From: Methylopumilus sp009926035
Lineage (GTDB): Bacteria; Pseudomonadota; Gammaproteobacteria; Burkholderiales; Methylophilaceae
Direction: 5' to 3'
Length of the DNA: 64,000 bases
Assembly: GCA_041165405.1 (NCBI GenBank)
Contig: JBEANL010000005.1
Coordinates: forward strand, 1-64,000
In this document: in pieces, positions 15,213 through 24,160 of the stretch
How the letters are laid out: every line of letters starts with the position of its first letter
Position numbering within the stretch: position 1 is the first letter of the stretch
The notes under the pieces: model-generated
Told to the model about the DNA's origin: nothing
The model's input: only the letters and a program-made list of their open reading frames with translations
The model's database searches: none
Program-made: the position numbers and the translations under genes

Positions 15213-16394
15213 TTATTTATCCGAATGTATGCGATGAGCTATTTCTTTCAAAATAGCTTTTGCTGCAAGTATTTTATTTGATTTTGGTACGTCAATAACA
15301 TTGTTTTTATCGATTATTGAAATCTTAGTGTCTTCAAGGCCCATGGATTCATGAATTAAGTTTGCCACAATTAAATCTAAATTTTTTTCCTTCAATTTTT
15401 TTTGTGCATTCTCAATCAGATTTTCGCTTTCTGCTGCAAAGCCTACTTTAAATATTTTATTTTTAGATAATCCTATTTCTTTGAGAATATCGATTGTAGG
15501 AGTAAGTTGAAGTGTCATATCTGAATTATCTTTTTTTAATTTACCTTTGAATATTTTTTTTGGCTTATAATCAGAAACAGCAGCTACACTAATGAAAATA
15601 TCTTGATTGTTTATATGTTCTAGCACGGCTTGGTGCATAGAATGCGCATCACTTGTATGAATGACATTTATATTTTCTGAAAAAATTTGTTGTGTTGACG
15701 TAATTAAAGTGACAGATGCGCCCATAGATTCAGCAGTATTAGCGATAGCAGCACCCATATTACCTGAGCTAAGATTTGTAATACCTCTTACATCATCTAT
15801 CATTTCAATTGTGCTACCAGAAGTTATTAACAATCTCTTGTTTTTAAGTAATTTCGGCGTGAGATAATTTTGAATTGATCTAAATAATTCTTCAGTATCT
15901 ATCATTCTTCCTAGACCTACATCACCACAAGCTTGCTCGCCTGAGTCTGGACCAAAAAATAAGACACCATCTTTCTTTAATTGAGAAACATTGCGCTGAG
16001 TGGCTACATTGGTCCACATATGAACATTCATGGCTGGGGCTAGAGCAATTGGACAAGACCTTGCCAAACATAACGAAGACAAAAGATCATCAGCAAAACC
16101 ATGCGTTAATTTTGCTAGGAAATTAGCACTTGCTGGAGCAATCACAATGAGGTCATAACTCCTTGATAGCTCTATATGTGACATCCCATTGCTAGCATTA
16201 CTTTTCCATAAACTTGTTAATACTTCTTTACCTGACAAAGCCTGGAAAGTAAGCGGTGTTATGAAATGGCTAGCAGATTCTGTCATCACAACTTGAACAT
16301 CAAAATCGTTTTTAATAAGAAGGCGAGTTAATTCAGCAGCTTTGTAAGCGGCTATGCCTCCAGTAACGCCAAGAATAATTTTGTGAGCTGCCAA
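15213..16394 (-). CDS. coaBC: Bifunctional phosphopantothenoylcysteine decarboxylase / phosphopantothenate-cysteine ligase
   Basis: 393 residues. The flavin-dependent CoaC domain (1-180) shows GVTGGIAAYKAAEL, catalytic His73 in MSHIELSR, the PAMNVHMW substrate-clamp motif (120-127) and the active-site Cys156 in EQACGDVG. The CoaB domain (about 185-393) starts LLITSGSTIEMIDDVRGITN and uses CTP to join cysteine to phosphopantothenate. Together they carry out two steps of coenzyme A synthesis. The stop codon is one base from the dut start. Confidence 0.96.
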   Translation of the reverse strand: MAAHKIILGVTGGIAAYKAAELTRLLIKNDFDVQVVMTESASHFITPLTFQALSGKEVLTSLWKSNASNGMSHIELSRSYDLIVIAPASANFLAKLTHGFADDLLSSLCLARSCPIALAPAMNVHMWTNVATQRNVSQLKKDGVLFFGPDSGEQACGDVGLGRMIDTEELFRSIQNYLTPKLLKNKRLLITSGSTIEMIDDVRGITNLSSGNMGAAIANTAESMGASVTLITSTQQIFSENINVIHTSDAHSMHQAVLEHINNQDIFISVAAVSDYKPKKIFKGKLKKDNSDMTLQLTPTIDILKEIGLSKNKIFKVGFAAESENLIENAQKKLKEKNLDLIVANLIHESMGLEDTKISIIDKNNVIDVPKSNKILAAKAILKEIAHRIHSDK

Positions 16395-16449
16395 GATAAG
16401 ATTTATGTACTTACAATGAAATTAGTTTTTTTAATTTTTATTAATTGCA

Positions 16450-16493
16450 TATAATTAAAAGAATAAATGGGAAACAAGTATATCAAAGATATA
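16450..16493 (+). promoter_or_regulatory. Possible -10 box and operator-like dyad upstream of cstA
   Basis: TATAAT (16450-16455) lies 78 bases before the cstA start, with no convincing -35 box. Just downstream, TATATC (16479-16484) and GATATA (16488-16493) form a perfect inverted repeat around AAA. Carbon-starvation transporters are tightly controlled in other bacteria; this dyad is a candidate operator, but AT-rich sequence makes chance dyads common. Confidence 0.35.
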
Positions 16494-16532
16494 TTGCAAT
16501 AAATTAATTTAAACACCAAGTTTGGATACATC

Positions 16533-18533
16533 ATGATTAAAAAATATTTAAAAAATATAGTTTGGTTTTTAATAGCTATATTAGGAGCTCTTGCTTTTTC
16601 GACGATTGCTCTCAGTCGAAATGAAAGCATCAATGCTGTTTGGTTTATTACAGCAGCTATCTGCGTATTCATGATTGCCTATAGATTTTATGCAAGCTGG
16701 ATTGCGGCAAAAGTTTTAGTTATTGACGAGCATAAAAAAACGCCAGCTCTAAGACTAAAAAATGATAAAGATTTTATTCCTACAAATAAATGGATTGTCT
16801 TTGGTCACCATTTTGCTGCCATAGCTGGACCGGGACCTCTAGTCGGCCCCACATTAGCCGCACAGTTTGGTTATCTTCCAGGAATGTTATGGATACTCAT
16901 AGGCGCTGTATTGGGGGGCGCTGTCCAAGATATGACCACATTATTTTTTTCGATGAGACGTAACGGAAAAAGCTTAGGGCAAATGGCAAGAGATGAGATT
17001 GGTGTGATTGGAGGAACTGCCTCATTGATTGGTACTTTTTTAATCATGGTAATTTTGATTGCTGTTTTAGGATTGGTAGTTGTGAATGCTATGAAACATA
17101 GTCCTTGGGCAACATCAACAGTTGCTGCAACTATACCCATAGCAATTTTTATTGGCGTTTACTTAAGATCCATTAGATCTGGACGAGTGCTTGAAGCATC
17201 GTTAATTGGATTTGGATTATTGCTTCTAGCTGTTTTTGCTGGAGGTTTGATTGATCATTCGCAAACCTTAAGAGCCTATTTTGATCATGACAGTTTGACA
17301 TTGGCGTGGGCCGTTATTTTTTATGGCTTTGCAGCAGCAGTTCTTCCGGTTTGGCTTTTGTTAGCGCCCAGAGACTATTTATCGACTTTTGTAAAATTGG
17401 GCACAGTGATTGTTTTAGCTGTTGCAATTATGACATTGCAACCGGAGATTAAAATGCCTGCATTAACTCAATTTACTGACGGCACAGGCCCTATTTTTGG
17501 GGGAAGTGTATTTCCTTTTGTCTTCATTACCATAGCATGCGGTGCTATTTCAGGATTTCATTCTTTAATAGCGTCAGGTACAACTCCTAAATTATTAGAT
17601 AATGAAAAATACATTCCTATGATTGGCTATGGAGCGATGCTTCTGGAATCTTTCGTGGCGATTATGGCCTTGATAGCTGCAACAGTATTAGAACCAGGTA
17701 TCTTTTTTGCAATTAATAGCCCTGTGGGTGTGGTTGGAGCAGAAACTGTGGGAGCCATTCAAAAAATCAATTCCTGGGGATTTAAAGTTACAGTTGAAGA
17801 AATGGAATTACTTGCAAGAAATATGGGCGAAACATCGCTTTTTGCAAGAACAGGCGGTGCGCCTTCATTGGCAGTAGGCATGGCAAACATATTTGGCAAA
17901 GCTTTTGGTACAAATTTATTAGCGATGTGGTATCACTTTGCCATTATGTTTGAAGCAATATTTATTCTTACTACGCTAGATGCAGGCACTCGAGTTGGAA
18001 GATTTATGTTGCAAGACATGATCGGTAATATTTATCCGAAGTTAGGACAAACATCATGGATGCCATCTATTATTTTAAGTAGCGCAATTGTTGTAAGTTG
18101 TTGGGGATATTTTTTATACATTGGTGTGATAGATCCCAATGGCGGGGTAAATATTTTATGGCCGTTGTTTGGCATCGCAAATCAGATGCTTGCAGCCATT
18201 GCATTATCTGTAGGTACTGGCATTCTTATCAAATCAAATAAATTAAAATACGCTTGGGTAACAGGACTGCCTTTAATTTGGTTGATTATTGTGACGACGA
18301 CAGCTGCCTATCAAAAAATATTTAGCCAAGACATTAGGGTTGGATTTATTGCAGCAGCCAGGGATCTTACGGATAAAATAAATATGGGGCTCATCGAGGA
18401 CAGTAAAATTTCCATTACTCACCAATTAATTTTTAATCAAAAATTAGATGCCTTCATTACTTTATTTTTACTTATTATTTTATGGACAGTTGTTGTTGAT
18501 ATGCTAAGAATTTCATTTTTCAAAAAGAATTAA
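16533..18533 (+). CDS. cstA: Carbon starvation protein CstA family transporter
   Basis: 666 residues with many hydrophobic helices, in the range of the CstA family. Conserved blocks include HHFAAIAGPGPLVGPTLAAQ (about residues 92-111), a GGAVQDM segment, GFHSLIASGTTPK, and LDAGTRVGRFMLQD near residue 485. Characterised members (CstA and BtsT of E. coli) import pyruvate, and CstA is also linked to peptide use. The downstream 59-residue gene is its usual small partner, supporting a pyruvate uptake role. The gene is divergent from coaBC. Confidence 0.93.
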   Translation: MIKKYLKNIVWFLIAILGALAFSTIALSRNESINAVWFITAAICVFMIAYRFYASWIAAKVLVIDEHKKTPALRLKNDKDFIPTNKWIVFGHHFAAIAGPGPLVGPTLAAQFGYLPGMLWILIGAVLGGAVQDMTTLFFSMRRNGKSLGQMARDEIGVIGGTASLIGTFLIMVILIAVLGLVVVNAMKHSPWATSTVAATIPIAIFIGVYLRSIRSGRVLEASLIGFGLLLLAVFAGGLIDHSQTLRAYFDHDSLTLAWAVIFYGFAAAVLPVWLLLAPRDYLSTFVKLGTVIVLAVAIMTLQPEIKMPALTQFTDGTGPIFGGSVFPFVFITIACGAISGFHSLIASGTTPKLLDNEKYIPMIGYGAMLLESFVAIMALIAATVLEPGIFFAINSPVGVVGAETVGAIQKINSWGFKVTVEEMELLARNMGETSLFARTGGAPSLAVGMANIFGKAFGTNLLAMWYHFAIMFEAIFILTTLDAGTRVGRFMLQDMIGNIYPKLGQTSWMPSIILSSAIVVSCWGYFLYIGVIDPNGGVNILWPLFGIANQMLAAIALSVGTGILIKSNKLKYAWVTGLPLIWLIIVTTTAAYQKIFSQDIRVGFIAAARDLTDKINMGLIEDSKISITHQLIFNQKLDAFITLFLLIILWTVVVDMLRISFFKKN

Positions 18534-18539
18534 TTAGTT

Positions 18540-18719
18540 ATGTTGAAAATAATTAAATTAATATATAAATTCTTGCGTAGACTATCAGGAGACGATCTTT
18601 ACGATCTATATTTGAAGAATCATAAGAAATGTGCAAATAAACATAAATTGATGAGTAAAAAAAATTTTTATGAAGCTACGCTTGATAAAAAATGGAGCGG
18701 TATAAAGCGCTGTTGTTAG
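18540..18719 (+). CDS. ybdD: Small YbdD/YjiX family protein, partner of CstA
   Basis: A 59-residue frame six bases after the cstA stop. The pattern DDLYDLYLKNHKK, a Met-Ser before NFYE, and the C-terminal RCC with two terminal cysteines match the short YbdD/YjiX (DUF466) family, which is almost always encoded behind cstA or btsT and is needed for transport in E. coli. Its TAG stop shares two bases with the stop codon of the convergent lgt gene (TTAG, 18716-18719). Recognition is by motif and context. Confidence 0.85.
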   Translation: MLKIIKLIYKFLRRLSGDDLYDLYLKNHKKCANKHKLMSKKNFYEATLDKKWSGIKRCC

Positions 18720-19492
18720 TTTTTCTTAAAAAGATAAATGCCAAACAAGAGCATTGGGATAGATAACCATTGACCCATTGAAAGATTTAAAAAGAGCAAA
18801 CCTAAGAATGAGTCAGGCTCTCTTGTAAATTCAATTAAAAACCTAAACGTTCCGTATAGTATTAAGAATAAAGCAGCTATCTGGCCTGCTTTCCTTTTTT
18901 GATTGGAATATAACCAAAGCAATACAAACATAACGAAACCTTCAAAGAAGCTTTCGTAAAGTTGAGAGGGGTGTCTTGGGATGTCATCTACATTCGGAAA
19001 GACCATACCTAGGAAAAATTGTGTTGGCCTGCCCCATAGCTCCGCATTAATAAAATTTCCAATGCGACCAAAAGCAAGCCCTAGAGGAACCAACGGAGCA
19101 ATGAAATCTAAAACTGAAAGTAAAGTTATTTTATATTTTTTAGCTGTGAGAATCATGGCAATAACTACACCTAAAAATCCTCCATGAAATGACATGCCGC
19201 CTTTCCATAACGCAATGATCTCAATCGGTTCTTGAAGATAATATTGCAGTTGATAGAATAAGATGTAACCTAATCGACCACCTGCAATGACACCTATAGC
19301 CCCATAAAAGAAAGCATCATCTAGCATCTTTTCATTCCAGGATAGCCACGGACGTCTTTTGATTTGAACTTTACCTAACTGAAGAAATCCTAAAAAAGCA
19401 AAAAGATACATGATTCCGTACCAATGAATTTGAAACGGCCCAAGATTAAACGCAACAGGATCTAATTGAGGATGAATAAGCATAAGTTTCAT
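18716..19492 (-). CDS. lgt: Phosphatidylglycerol-prolipoprotein diacylglyceryl transferase
   Basis: 258 residues (E. coli 291) with about seven membrane helices. It has HWYGIMY near the N-terminus, the essential His103 in GGMSFHGG, and the Lgt signature GRIGNFINAELWGRPT (142-157), which contains the conserved arginine and asparagine. It transfers diacylglycerol to the lipobox cysteine of prolipoproteins in the inner membrane. It is divergent from ilvD across 53 bases and convergent with ybdD. Confidence 0.96.
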   Translation of the reverse strand: MKLMLIHPQLDPVAFNLGPFQIHWYGIMYLFAFLGFLQLGKVQIKRRPWLSWNEKMLDDAFFYGAIGVIAGGRLGYILFYQLQYYLQEPIEIIALWKGGMSFHGGFLGVVIAMILTAKKYKITLLSVLDFIAPLVPLGLAFGRIGNFINAELWGRPTQFFLGMVFPNVDDIPRHPSQLYESFFEGFVMFVLLWLYSNQKRKAGQIAALFLILYGTFRFLIEFTREPDSFLGLLFLNLSMGQWLSIPMLLFGIYLFKKN

Positions 19493-19545
19493 GTCATTAT
19501 AAGTTAAAATAATTATTTAAATTAATTGTAATTTACAAGTCCATT

Positions 19546-21399
19546 ATGCCCATATATCGCTCTAAAACGACAACCCATGGTAGAAATCAAGCTGGTGCCC
19601 GAGCGCTTTGGCGAGCCACAGGTATGAAAGATGAAGATTTTTCAAAGCCAATTATTGCAGTTTGTAATTCATTTACTCAATTCGTTCCGGGCCATGTTCA
19701 TTTAAAAGATATAGGACAGCTTGTAGCAAGAGAAATTGAAAAGCATGGTGGCGTTGCGAAAGAATTTAATACCATTGCAGTAGATGATGGTATAGCTATG
19801 GGACATGATGGCATGTTATATAGCTTACCAAGCAGAGATCTTATTGCAGATAGCGTCGAATATATGGTAAACGCTCACTGTGCAGATGCCATTGTTTGTA
19901 TATCAAATTGCGACAAGATAACGCCCGGTATGCTCATGGCGGCTCTCAGAATTAATATTCCTGTAGTCTTTGTATCAGGCGGACCCATGGAAGCTGGAAA
20001 GGTTAATTGGAATAATGAAATAAAGAAATTAGACTTAGTAGATGCAATGGTAGCTGGTGCTGATACAAGAGTCTCTGATAAAAGCTCTGATGAAATTGAA
20101 CGATCAGCTTGTCCAACATGTGGATCATGTTCTGGAATGTTTACAGCAAACTCAATGAATTGTTTAACGGAGGCCTTAGGATTAAGCTTGCCTGGCAATG
20201 GAAGCACTCTAGCTACGCATGGGGCTAGAAAAAAGTTATTCCAAGATGCCGGAAAATTAATTGTTGATTTAGCTAAACGATATTACGAAAAAGATGATGA
20301 AAGTGTGCTGCCTAGAAATATTGCAAATTTTAAAGCTTTTGAAAATGCCATGAGCTTAGATGTTTCCATGGGGGGCTCTACAAATACTGTTCTTCATTTA
20401 CTTGCGGCAGCTCATGAAGCTAAAGTAAATTTTACAATGAAAGATATAGATCGCATTTCAAGAAAAGTACCTTGTTTAGCAAAAGTAGCGCCTGCTTCAG
20501 CCAAGTTTCATATGGAAGATGTTCATAGGGCAGGCGGCGTGATGGGAATTTTAGGGGAGCTTGATCGTGCATCTTTAATTCACAGAGATGTTTCTACGGT
20601 CCATTCTAAAACTCTAGGGGAAGCAATAGATCATTGGGATATTGTGTTAACTAAAAATGAAGAAGTAAGAAATTTTTACCGTGCTGCTCCAGGAGGTATA
20701 CCCACGACAATTGCATTTAGTCAAAGCATGCTATATCCAACTTTAGATGATGATAGAACTTCTGGCTGTATTCGAAATAAAGAGAATGCTTATAGTCAAG
20801 ATGGTGGACTTGCTGTTCTTTTTGGAAATATTGCACGAAATGGCTGTATTGTTAAAACGGCAGGAGTCGATGAAAGTATTTTGAAATTTAAAGGACGTGC
20901 ACGTGTTTTTGAATCGCAAGACGAGGCTGTTGCAGCTATTTTAGCTAACAAGATTATTGCAGGCGATATTGTTGTGATTATATATGAGGGGCCAAGAGGC
21001 GGACCTGGCATGCAAGAAATGCTTTATCCAACTACCTATTTAAAATCAAAAGATCTTGGCAAAGTTTGTGCGCTTTTAACTGATGGTAGATTTTCTGGGG
21101 GAACCTCTGGACTAAGCATTGGCCATGTATCACCCGAAGCTGCGGAACAAGGAGAAATAGCGCTGATTGAAGAAAATGATCAGATAGAAATTGATATTCC
21201 AAATAGAACAATTGATTTAATGATCGATGATGCGACTCTCACCCTAAGAAAAAATAAAATGAATGCTAAAGGAAAGGATGCTTGGAAGCCTAGGCCAAGA
21301 AGTAGAAAAGTATCTCAAGCATTAAGAGCTTACGCATTAATGACGACAAGTGCTGATAAAGGTGCTATTCGAGATATTTCGAACTTAGAAGAAATATAA
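19546..21399 (+). CDS. ilvD: Dihydroxy-acid dehydratase
   Basis: 617 residues (E. coli 616). Iron-sulfur cysteines lie in VCISNCDKITPG (Cys122) and CPTCGSCSGMF (Cys189, 192, 195). It is the long E. coli-like form, with FVPGH rather than a cysteine near residue 49, so a [4Fe-4S] enzyme is expected. It makes the 2-oxo acid precursors of valine, leucine, isoleucine and pantothenate. The conserved MPIYRSKTTTHGRN N-terminus fixes the ATG at 19546. Confidence 0.97.
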   Translation: MPIYRSKTTTHGRNQAGARALWRATGMKDEDFSKPIIAVCNSFTQFVPGHVHLKDIGQLVAREIEKHGGVAKEFNTIAVDDGIAMGHDGMLYSLPSRDLIADSVEYMVNAHCADAIVCISNCDKITPGMLMAALRINIPVVFVSGGPMEAGKVNWNNEIKKLDLVDAMVAGADTRVSDKSSDEIERSACPTCGSCSGMFTANSMNCLTEALGLSLPGNGSTLATHGARKKLFQDAGKLIVDLAKRYYEKDDESVLPRNIANFKAFENAMSLDVSMGGSTNTVLHLLAAAHEAKVNFTMKDIDRISRKVPCLAKVAPASAKFHMEDVHRAGGVMGILGELDRASLIHRDVSTVHSKTLGEAIDHWDIVLTKNEEVRNFYRAAPGGIPTTIAFSQSMLYPTLDDDRTSGCIRNKENAYSQDGGLAVLFGNIARNGCIVKTAGVDESILKFKGRARVFESQDEAVAAILANKIIAGDIVVIIYEGPRGGPGMQEMLYPTTYLKSKDLGKVCALLTDGRFSGGTSGLSIGHVSPEAAEQGEIALIEENDQIEIDIPNRTIDLMIDDATLTLRKNKMNAKGKDAWKPRPRSRKVSQALRAYALMTTSADKGAIRDISNLEEI

Positions 21400-21407
21400 T
21401 TTTTAAG

Positions 21408-22307
21408 ATGATAAGTGAAAAAAATATATCCTCTGCTCAAAGCTATAAGATTAGCCAAAATGAAGTTGGGCTAAAATTCATCACAATTAATAATGAATTA
21501 GCTTCTGCAAAGATTGCTCTGCAGGGGGCTCATGTCATGCAGTGGAAGCCCCACAATATTAAAAACGAAGTATTGTGGCTTTCAAGTAATGCGAGATATA
21601 TGCATGGAAGATCTATTCGGGGTGGTGTGCCTATTTGCTGGCCTTGGTTTGGAGCACATCCCACCGATGGAAGTTTTTGTCCGCACGGATTTGCAAGAGT
21701 CATACCATGGCGTATTAATGAAATTATAGATATAGAAAATGGAGCTACTAAAGTTACGTTGGTAATGCTTCCAACTCCTGAGGTTAATAGACAGCTTTCA
21801 TATCAATTTAATTTAGAGTTTTCTATTATAATCGGCAACTCAATTCATTTAGAACTTAAAACAACCAATCTATCTGAACAACCCTTTTTAATTGGCGAGG
21901 GTTATCATACTTATTTTGGAATAAGCGACATAGAAAATATTAAGGTGACGGGATTAGAAAATAAAATCTATTCAGATAAAGTCAAAGGGTATAAAAAATT
22001 TACTCAAGAAGATCAAATTAAATTTGATGCTGAATTTGATAGGGTTTATTTAAATACAAGAGATACATGTGTAATTCATGACGAAGGGTTTAACCGAAAA
22101 ATTACTATACAAAAACAAAATAGCGAATCAACGGTGATTTGGACGCCCTGGGATAAAAAAGTTAAAACTATGGTTGATATGGGCACTGAGCATGAATGGA
22201 AAAAAATGATTTGTGTGGAAAGCGTTAACGCTCTTGAGAACAGTATAATAGTCTATCCTAATCAATCACATAGCCTAATAGCTGAGTATTTAGTTCAAGA
22301 ATGTTAA
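21408..22307 (+). CDS. D-hexose-6-phosphate mutarotase (YeaD-like aldose epimerase)
   Basis: 299 residues of the galactose-mutarotase superfamily. GGVPICWPWFGAHP (about residues 66-79), PHGFAR and GEGYHTYFGISD (about 163-174) match the YeaD branch, which interconverts anomers of hexose-6-phosphates rather than free galactose. It begins eight bases after ilvD and is probably cotranscribed, though no functional link with ilvD is obvious. Substrate specificity is inferred from family resemblance. Confidence 0.85.
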   Translation: MISEKNISSAQSYKISQNEVGLKFITINNELASAKIALQGAHVMQWKPHNIKNEVLWLSSNARYMHGRSIRGGVPICWPWFGAHPTDGSFCPHGFARVIPWRINEIIDIENGATKVTLVMLPTPEVNRQLSYQFNLEFSIIIGNSIHLELKTTNLSEQPFLIGEGYHTYFGISDIENIKVTGLENKIYSDKVKGYKKFTQEDQIKFDAEFDRVYLNTRDTCVIHDEGFNRKITIQKQNSESTVIWTPWDKKVKTMVDMGTEHEWKKMICVESVNALENSIIVYPNQSHSLIAEYLVQEC

Positions 22308-22395
22308 TGAGCTAATTTTATTTAAATTACTTTTAGTTTAAATAAGTTTAGGAGTATCATAACAATCGCAAAATCAATTTAAGGATGGAAATAAT

Positions 22396-22716
22396 ATGAA
22401 ATCAGTAATTTTAAGTGTTGCAATGATCGGTGCGTTTTTGGCAAATCAAGCTCAAGCCTTAGATGCTAAAGCTGCTGAAGCGCTAGCTCAAAAAAGTGGA
22501 TGTTTAGCTTGTCATAGCATTCAAAATAAAGTGGTTGGACCTTCTTACAAAGAAGTAGCTGCTAAATATAAAAATGACAAAGGTGCTGAAGCGAAATTAG
22601 TTGCTAAAGTAAAAGCAGGCGGTAGCGGCGTCTGGGGCCCAGTTCCAATGCCACCTCACCCGCAAGTTAAAGATGAAGATATTAAAACAATCGTTCAATG
22701 GGTTCTTTCTCTTTAA
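22396..22716 (+). CDS. Small periplasmic class I cytochrome c (c551/c552-like)
   Basis: 106 residues. A signal peptide ends at about residue 21 (AQA), then a single heme site CLACH (36-40) and the axial methionine Met85 in VPMPPHPQV. The length and the PMPPH motif match the cytochrome c551/c552 group, soluble electron carriers between the bc1 complex or dehydrogenases and terminal oxidases. A TATCAT-like -10 box lies upstream, and an AAGGATGG site precedes the ATG. It could carry electrons to the caa3-type oxidase encoded near 58 kb; the pairing is inference. Confidence 0.9.
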   Translation: MKSVILSVAMIGAFLANQAQALDAKAAEALAQKSGCLACHSIQNKVVGPSYKEVAAKYKNDKGAEAKLVAKVKAGGSGVWGPVPMPPHPQVKDEDIKTIVQWVLSL

Positions 22717-22733
22717 TCAAGTAATAACGTAAT

Positions 22734-22759
22734 AAAAAACCGGCTTAGGCCGGTTTTTT
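22734..22759. terminator. Bidirectional terminator, cytochrome c / permease
   Basis: AAAAAACCGGC and GCCGGTTTTTT pair around a TTAG loop. It ends the cytochrome gene on the plus strand and the amino acid permease on the minus strand. The permease stop codon (TTA at 22745-22747 on this strand) lies within the loop, so the gene terminates inside its own terminator. Confidence 0.9.
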
Positions 22760-24160
22760 ATTTAGATGACTATGTTTAATTGAGTAAACAAAGTAGAAAA
22801 CAATACCAATCAATATCCAAATTAAAAATCTTCTCCAAGTTTCAAGCGGTAAGAAAAACATTAAGGCGCTGCATGAAAAAATTCCCAGAACAGGAATAAG
22901 CGGATGCCATTTATTCTTAAAAGTCGCTTTATTATTTTTATGAAGTTTTCTTATAAAAATCACTCCTAATGAAACAATCACAAAAGCAGCTAACGTTCCA
23001 ATATTAACAATTTCAGCTAAAGTGCCAAGTGGTATAAAGCCCGCAATTAGAGAAATGATAAGGCCACAAAAAACAATAACTCTCACAGGCGTGTTAGTGG
23101 TTTTATTGACTTCACTTAAAGTATGAGGCAATAACCCATCCCTACTCATTGCAAAAATAATTCTTGTTAAGGCGTAATAAAGGACAAGCATTACAGTTGT
23201 AAGTCCTGTAATGACACCAGTAGCTACAACTGCAGAGGCCCCTTGAAAACCTATTTTTTGGAGCGCATAAGCTACAGGGGAAGACACATTAAGTTCTTGG
23301 TATGGAACGACCCCAGTAAGCAATAAGGATACGATGATGTATATCACTGTGCAAAAAGCAAGTGAACCAATAATGCCTCTAGGCAAATCTCTTTGCGGAT
23401 TGATAGCCTCTTCAGCAGCAGTTGAGACTGCATCGAAACCAACATACGCAAAAAATACTAAAGAAGCACCTGCGAGAACGCCAACAGTTTTCCCATCAGG
23501 TAATGTTGAAAACCATCCATAGGGCATAAATGGATGCCAATTAGATGGATTAACATTAAAAATAGCGACCGAAATAAATAGTGTGATGGTTAAAAGTTTA
23601 ATAAACACCATTGCTGCATTAAATTTGGCACTCTGCTTTGCCCCTATAATGAGCAAAGACATGATAATTAGAATTATGACCATTGCTGGAAGATTAACCA
23701 TACCTCCTAATGAAGGGGCTTTTGATAATGATTCTGGAAGACCAATACCTACAGCGGTGAGTGCATTGTTAAAATATCCAGACCATCCATTTGCAACTGC
23801 AGCAATAGACATTCCGTACTCCATCAAAAGAATCCAACCAATAACCCATGCAAAAAATTCACCAAATGCAACATAACTATAGCCGTATGCACTTCCACAA
23901 CCGCCAATCGATGATGATAATTCTGCGTAGGCTAATGCCGCAAAAGCACATGCAAAACCTGAAACTATAAAAGACAAAATAACCGCAGGACCAGCTTGAT
24001 TTGCAGCTGCAATACCGGTTAAGACAAATATACCTGTACCAATAATGCAGCCAATTCCAAGCAGTGTTAAATCTAGTGCACTTAAACATTTTTTTAGATG
24101 AGCTGGATGTTTATGGTTAATATGTTTTTTTCTCAAAATTTTTGCAAATAGGTTATTCAT
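22745..24160 (-). CDS. APC-family amino acid permease
   Basis: 471 residues with about 12 hydrophobic helices. The first helix carries LLGIGCIIGTGIFVLTG (about residues 33-49), the substrate-binding GXG motif of the amino acid-polyamine-organocation family. FAYVGFDAVSTAAEEAINPQ (about 236-255) is typical of the cationic amino acid transporter (YfnA-like) group. Substrate cannot be fixed from sequence alone. The start overlaps the end of hemF by eight bases, so it is last in the dusB-to-hemF transcript. Confidence 0.88.
   Translation of the reverse strand: MNNLFAKILRKKHINHKHPAHLKKCLSALDLTLLGIGCIIGTGIFVLTGIAAANQAGPAVILSFIVSGFACAFAALAYAELSSSIGGCGSAYGYSYVAFGEFFAWVIGWILLMEYGMSIAAVANGWSGYFNNALTAVGIGLPESLSKAPSLGGMVNLPAMVIILIIMSLLIIGAKQSAKFNAAMVFIKLLTITLFISVAIFNVNPSNWHPFMPYGWFSTLPDGKTVGVLAGASLVFFAYVGFDAVSTAAEEAINPQRDLPRGIIGSLAFCTVIYIIVSLLLTGVVPYQELNVSSPVAYALQKIGFQGASAVVATGVITGLTTVMLVLYYALTRIIFAMSRDGLLPHTLSEVNKTTNTPVRVIVFCGLIISLIAGFIPLGTLAEIVNIGTLAAFVIVSLGVIFIRKLHKNNKATFKNKWHPLIPVLGIFSCSALMFFLPLETWRRFLIWILIGIVFYFVYSIKHSHLNKKPA

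Noticed and set aside
16403..16672. 89-codon minus-strand frame across the cstA upstream region
   Set aside because: It runs over the cstA start and an AT-rich promoter region; the hydrophobic translation reflects T-rich sequence, with no family match.
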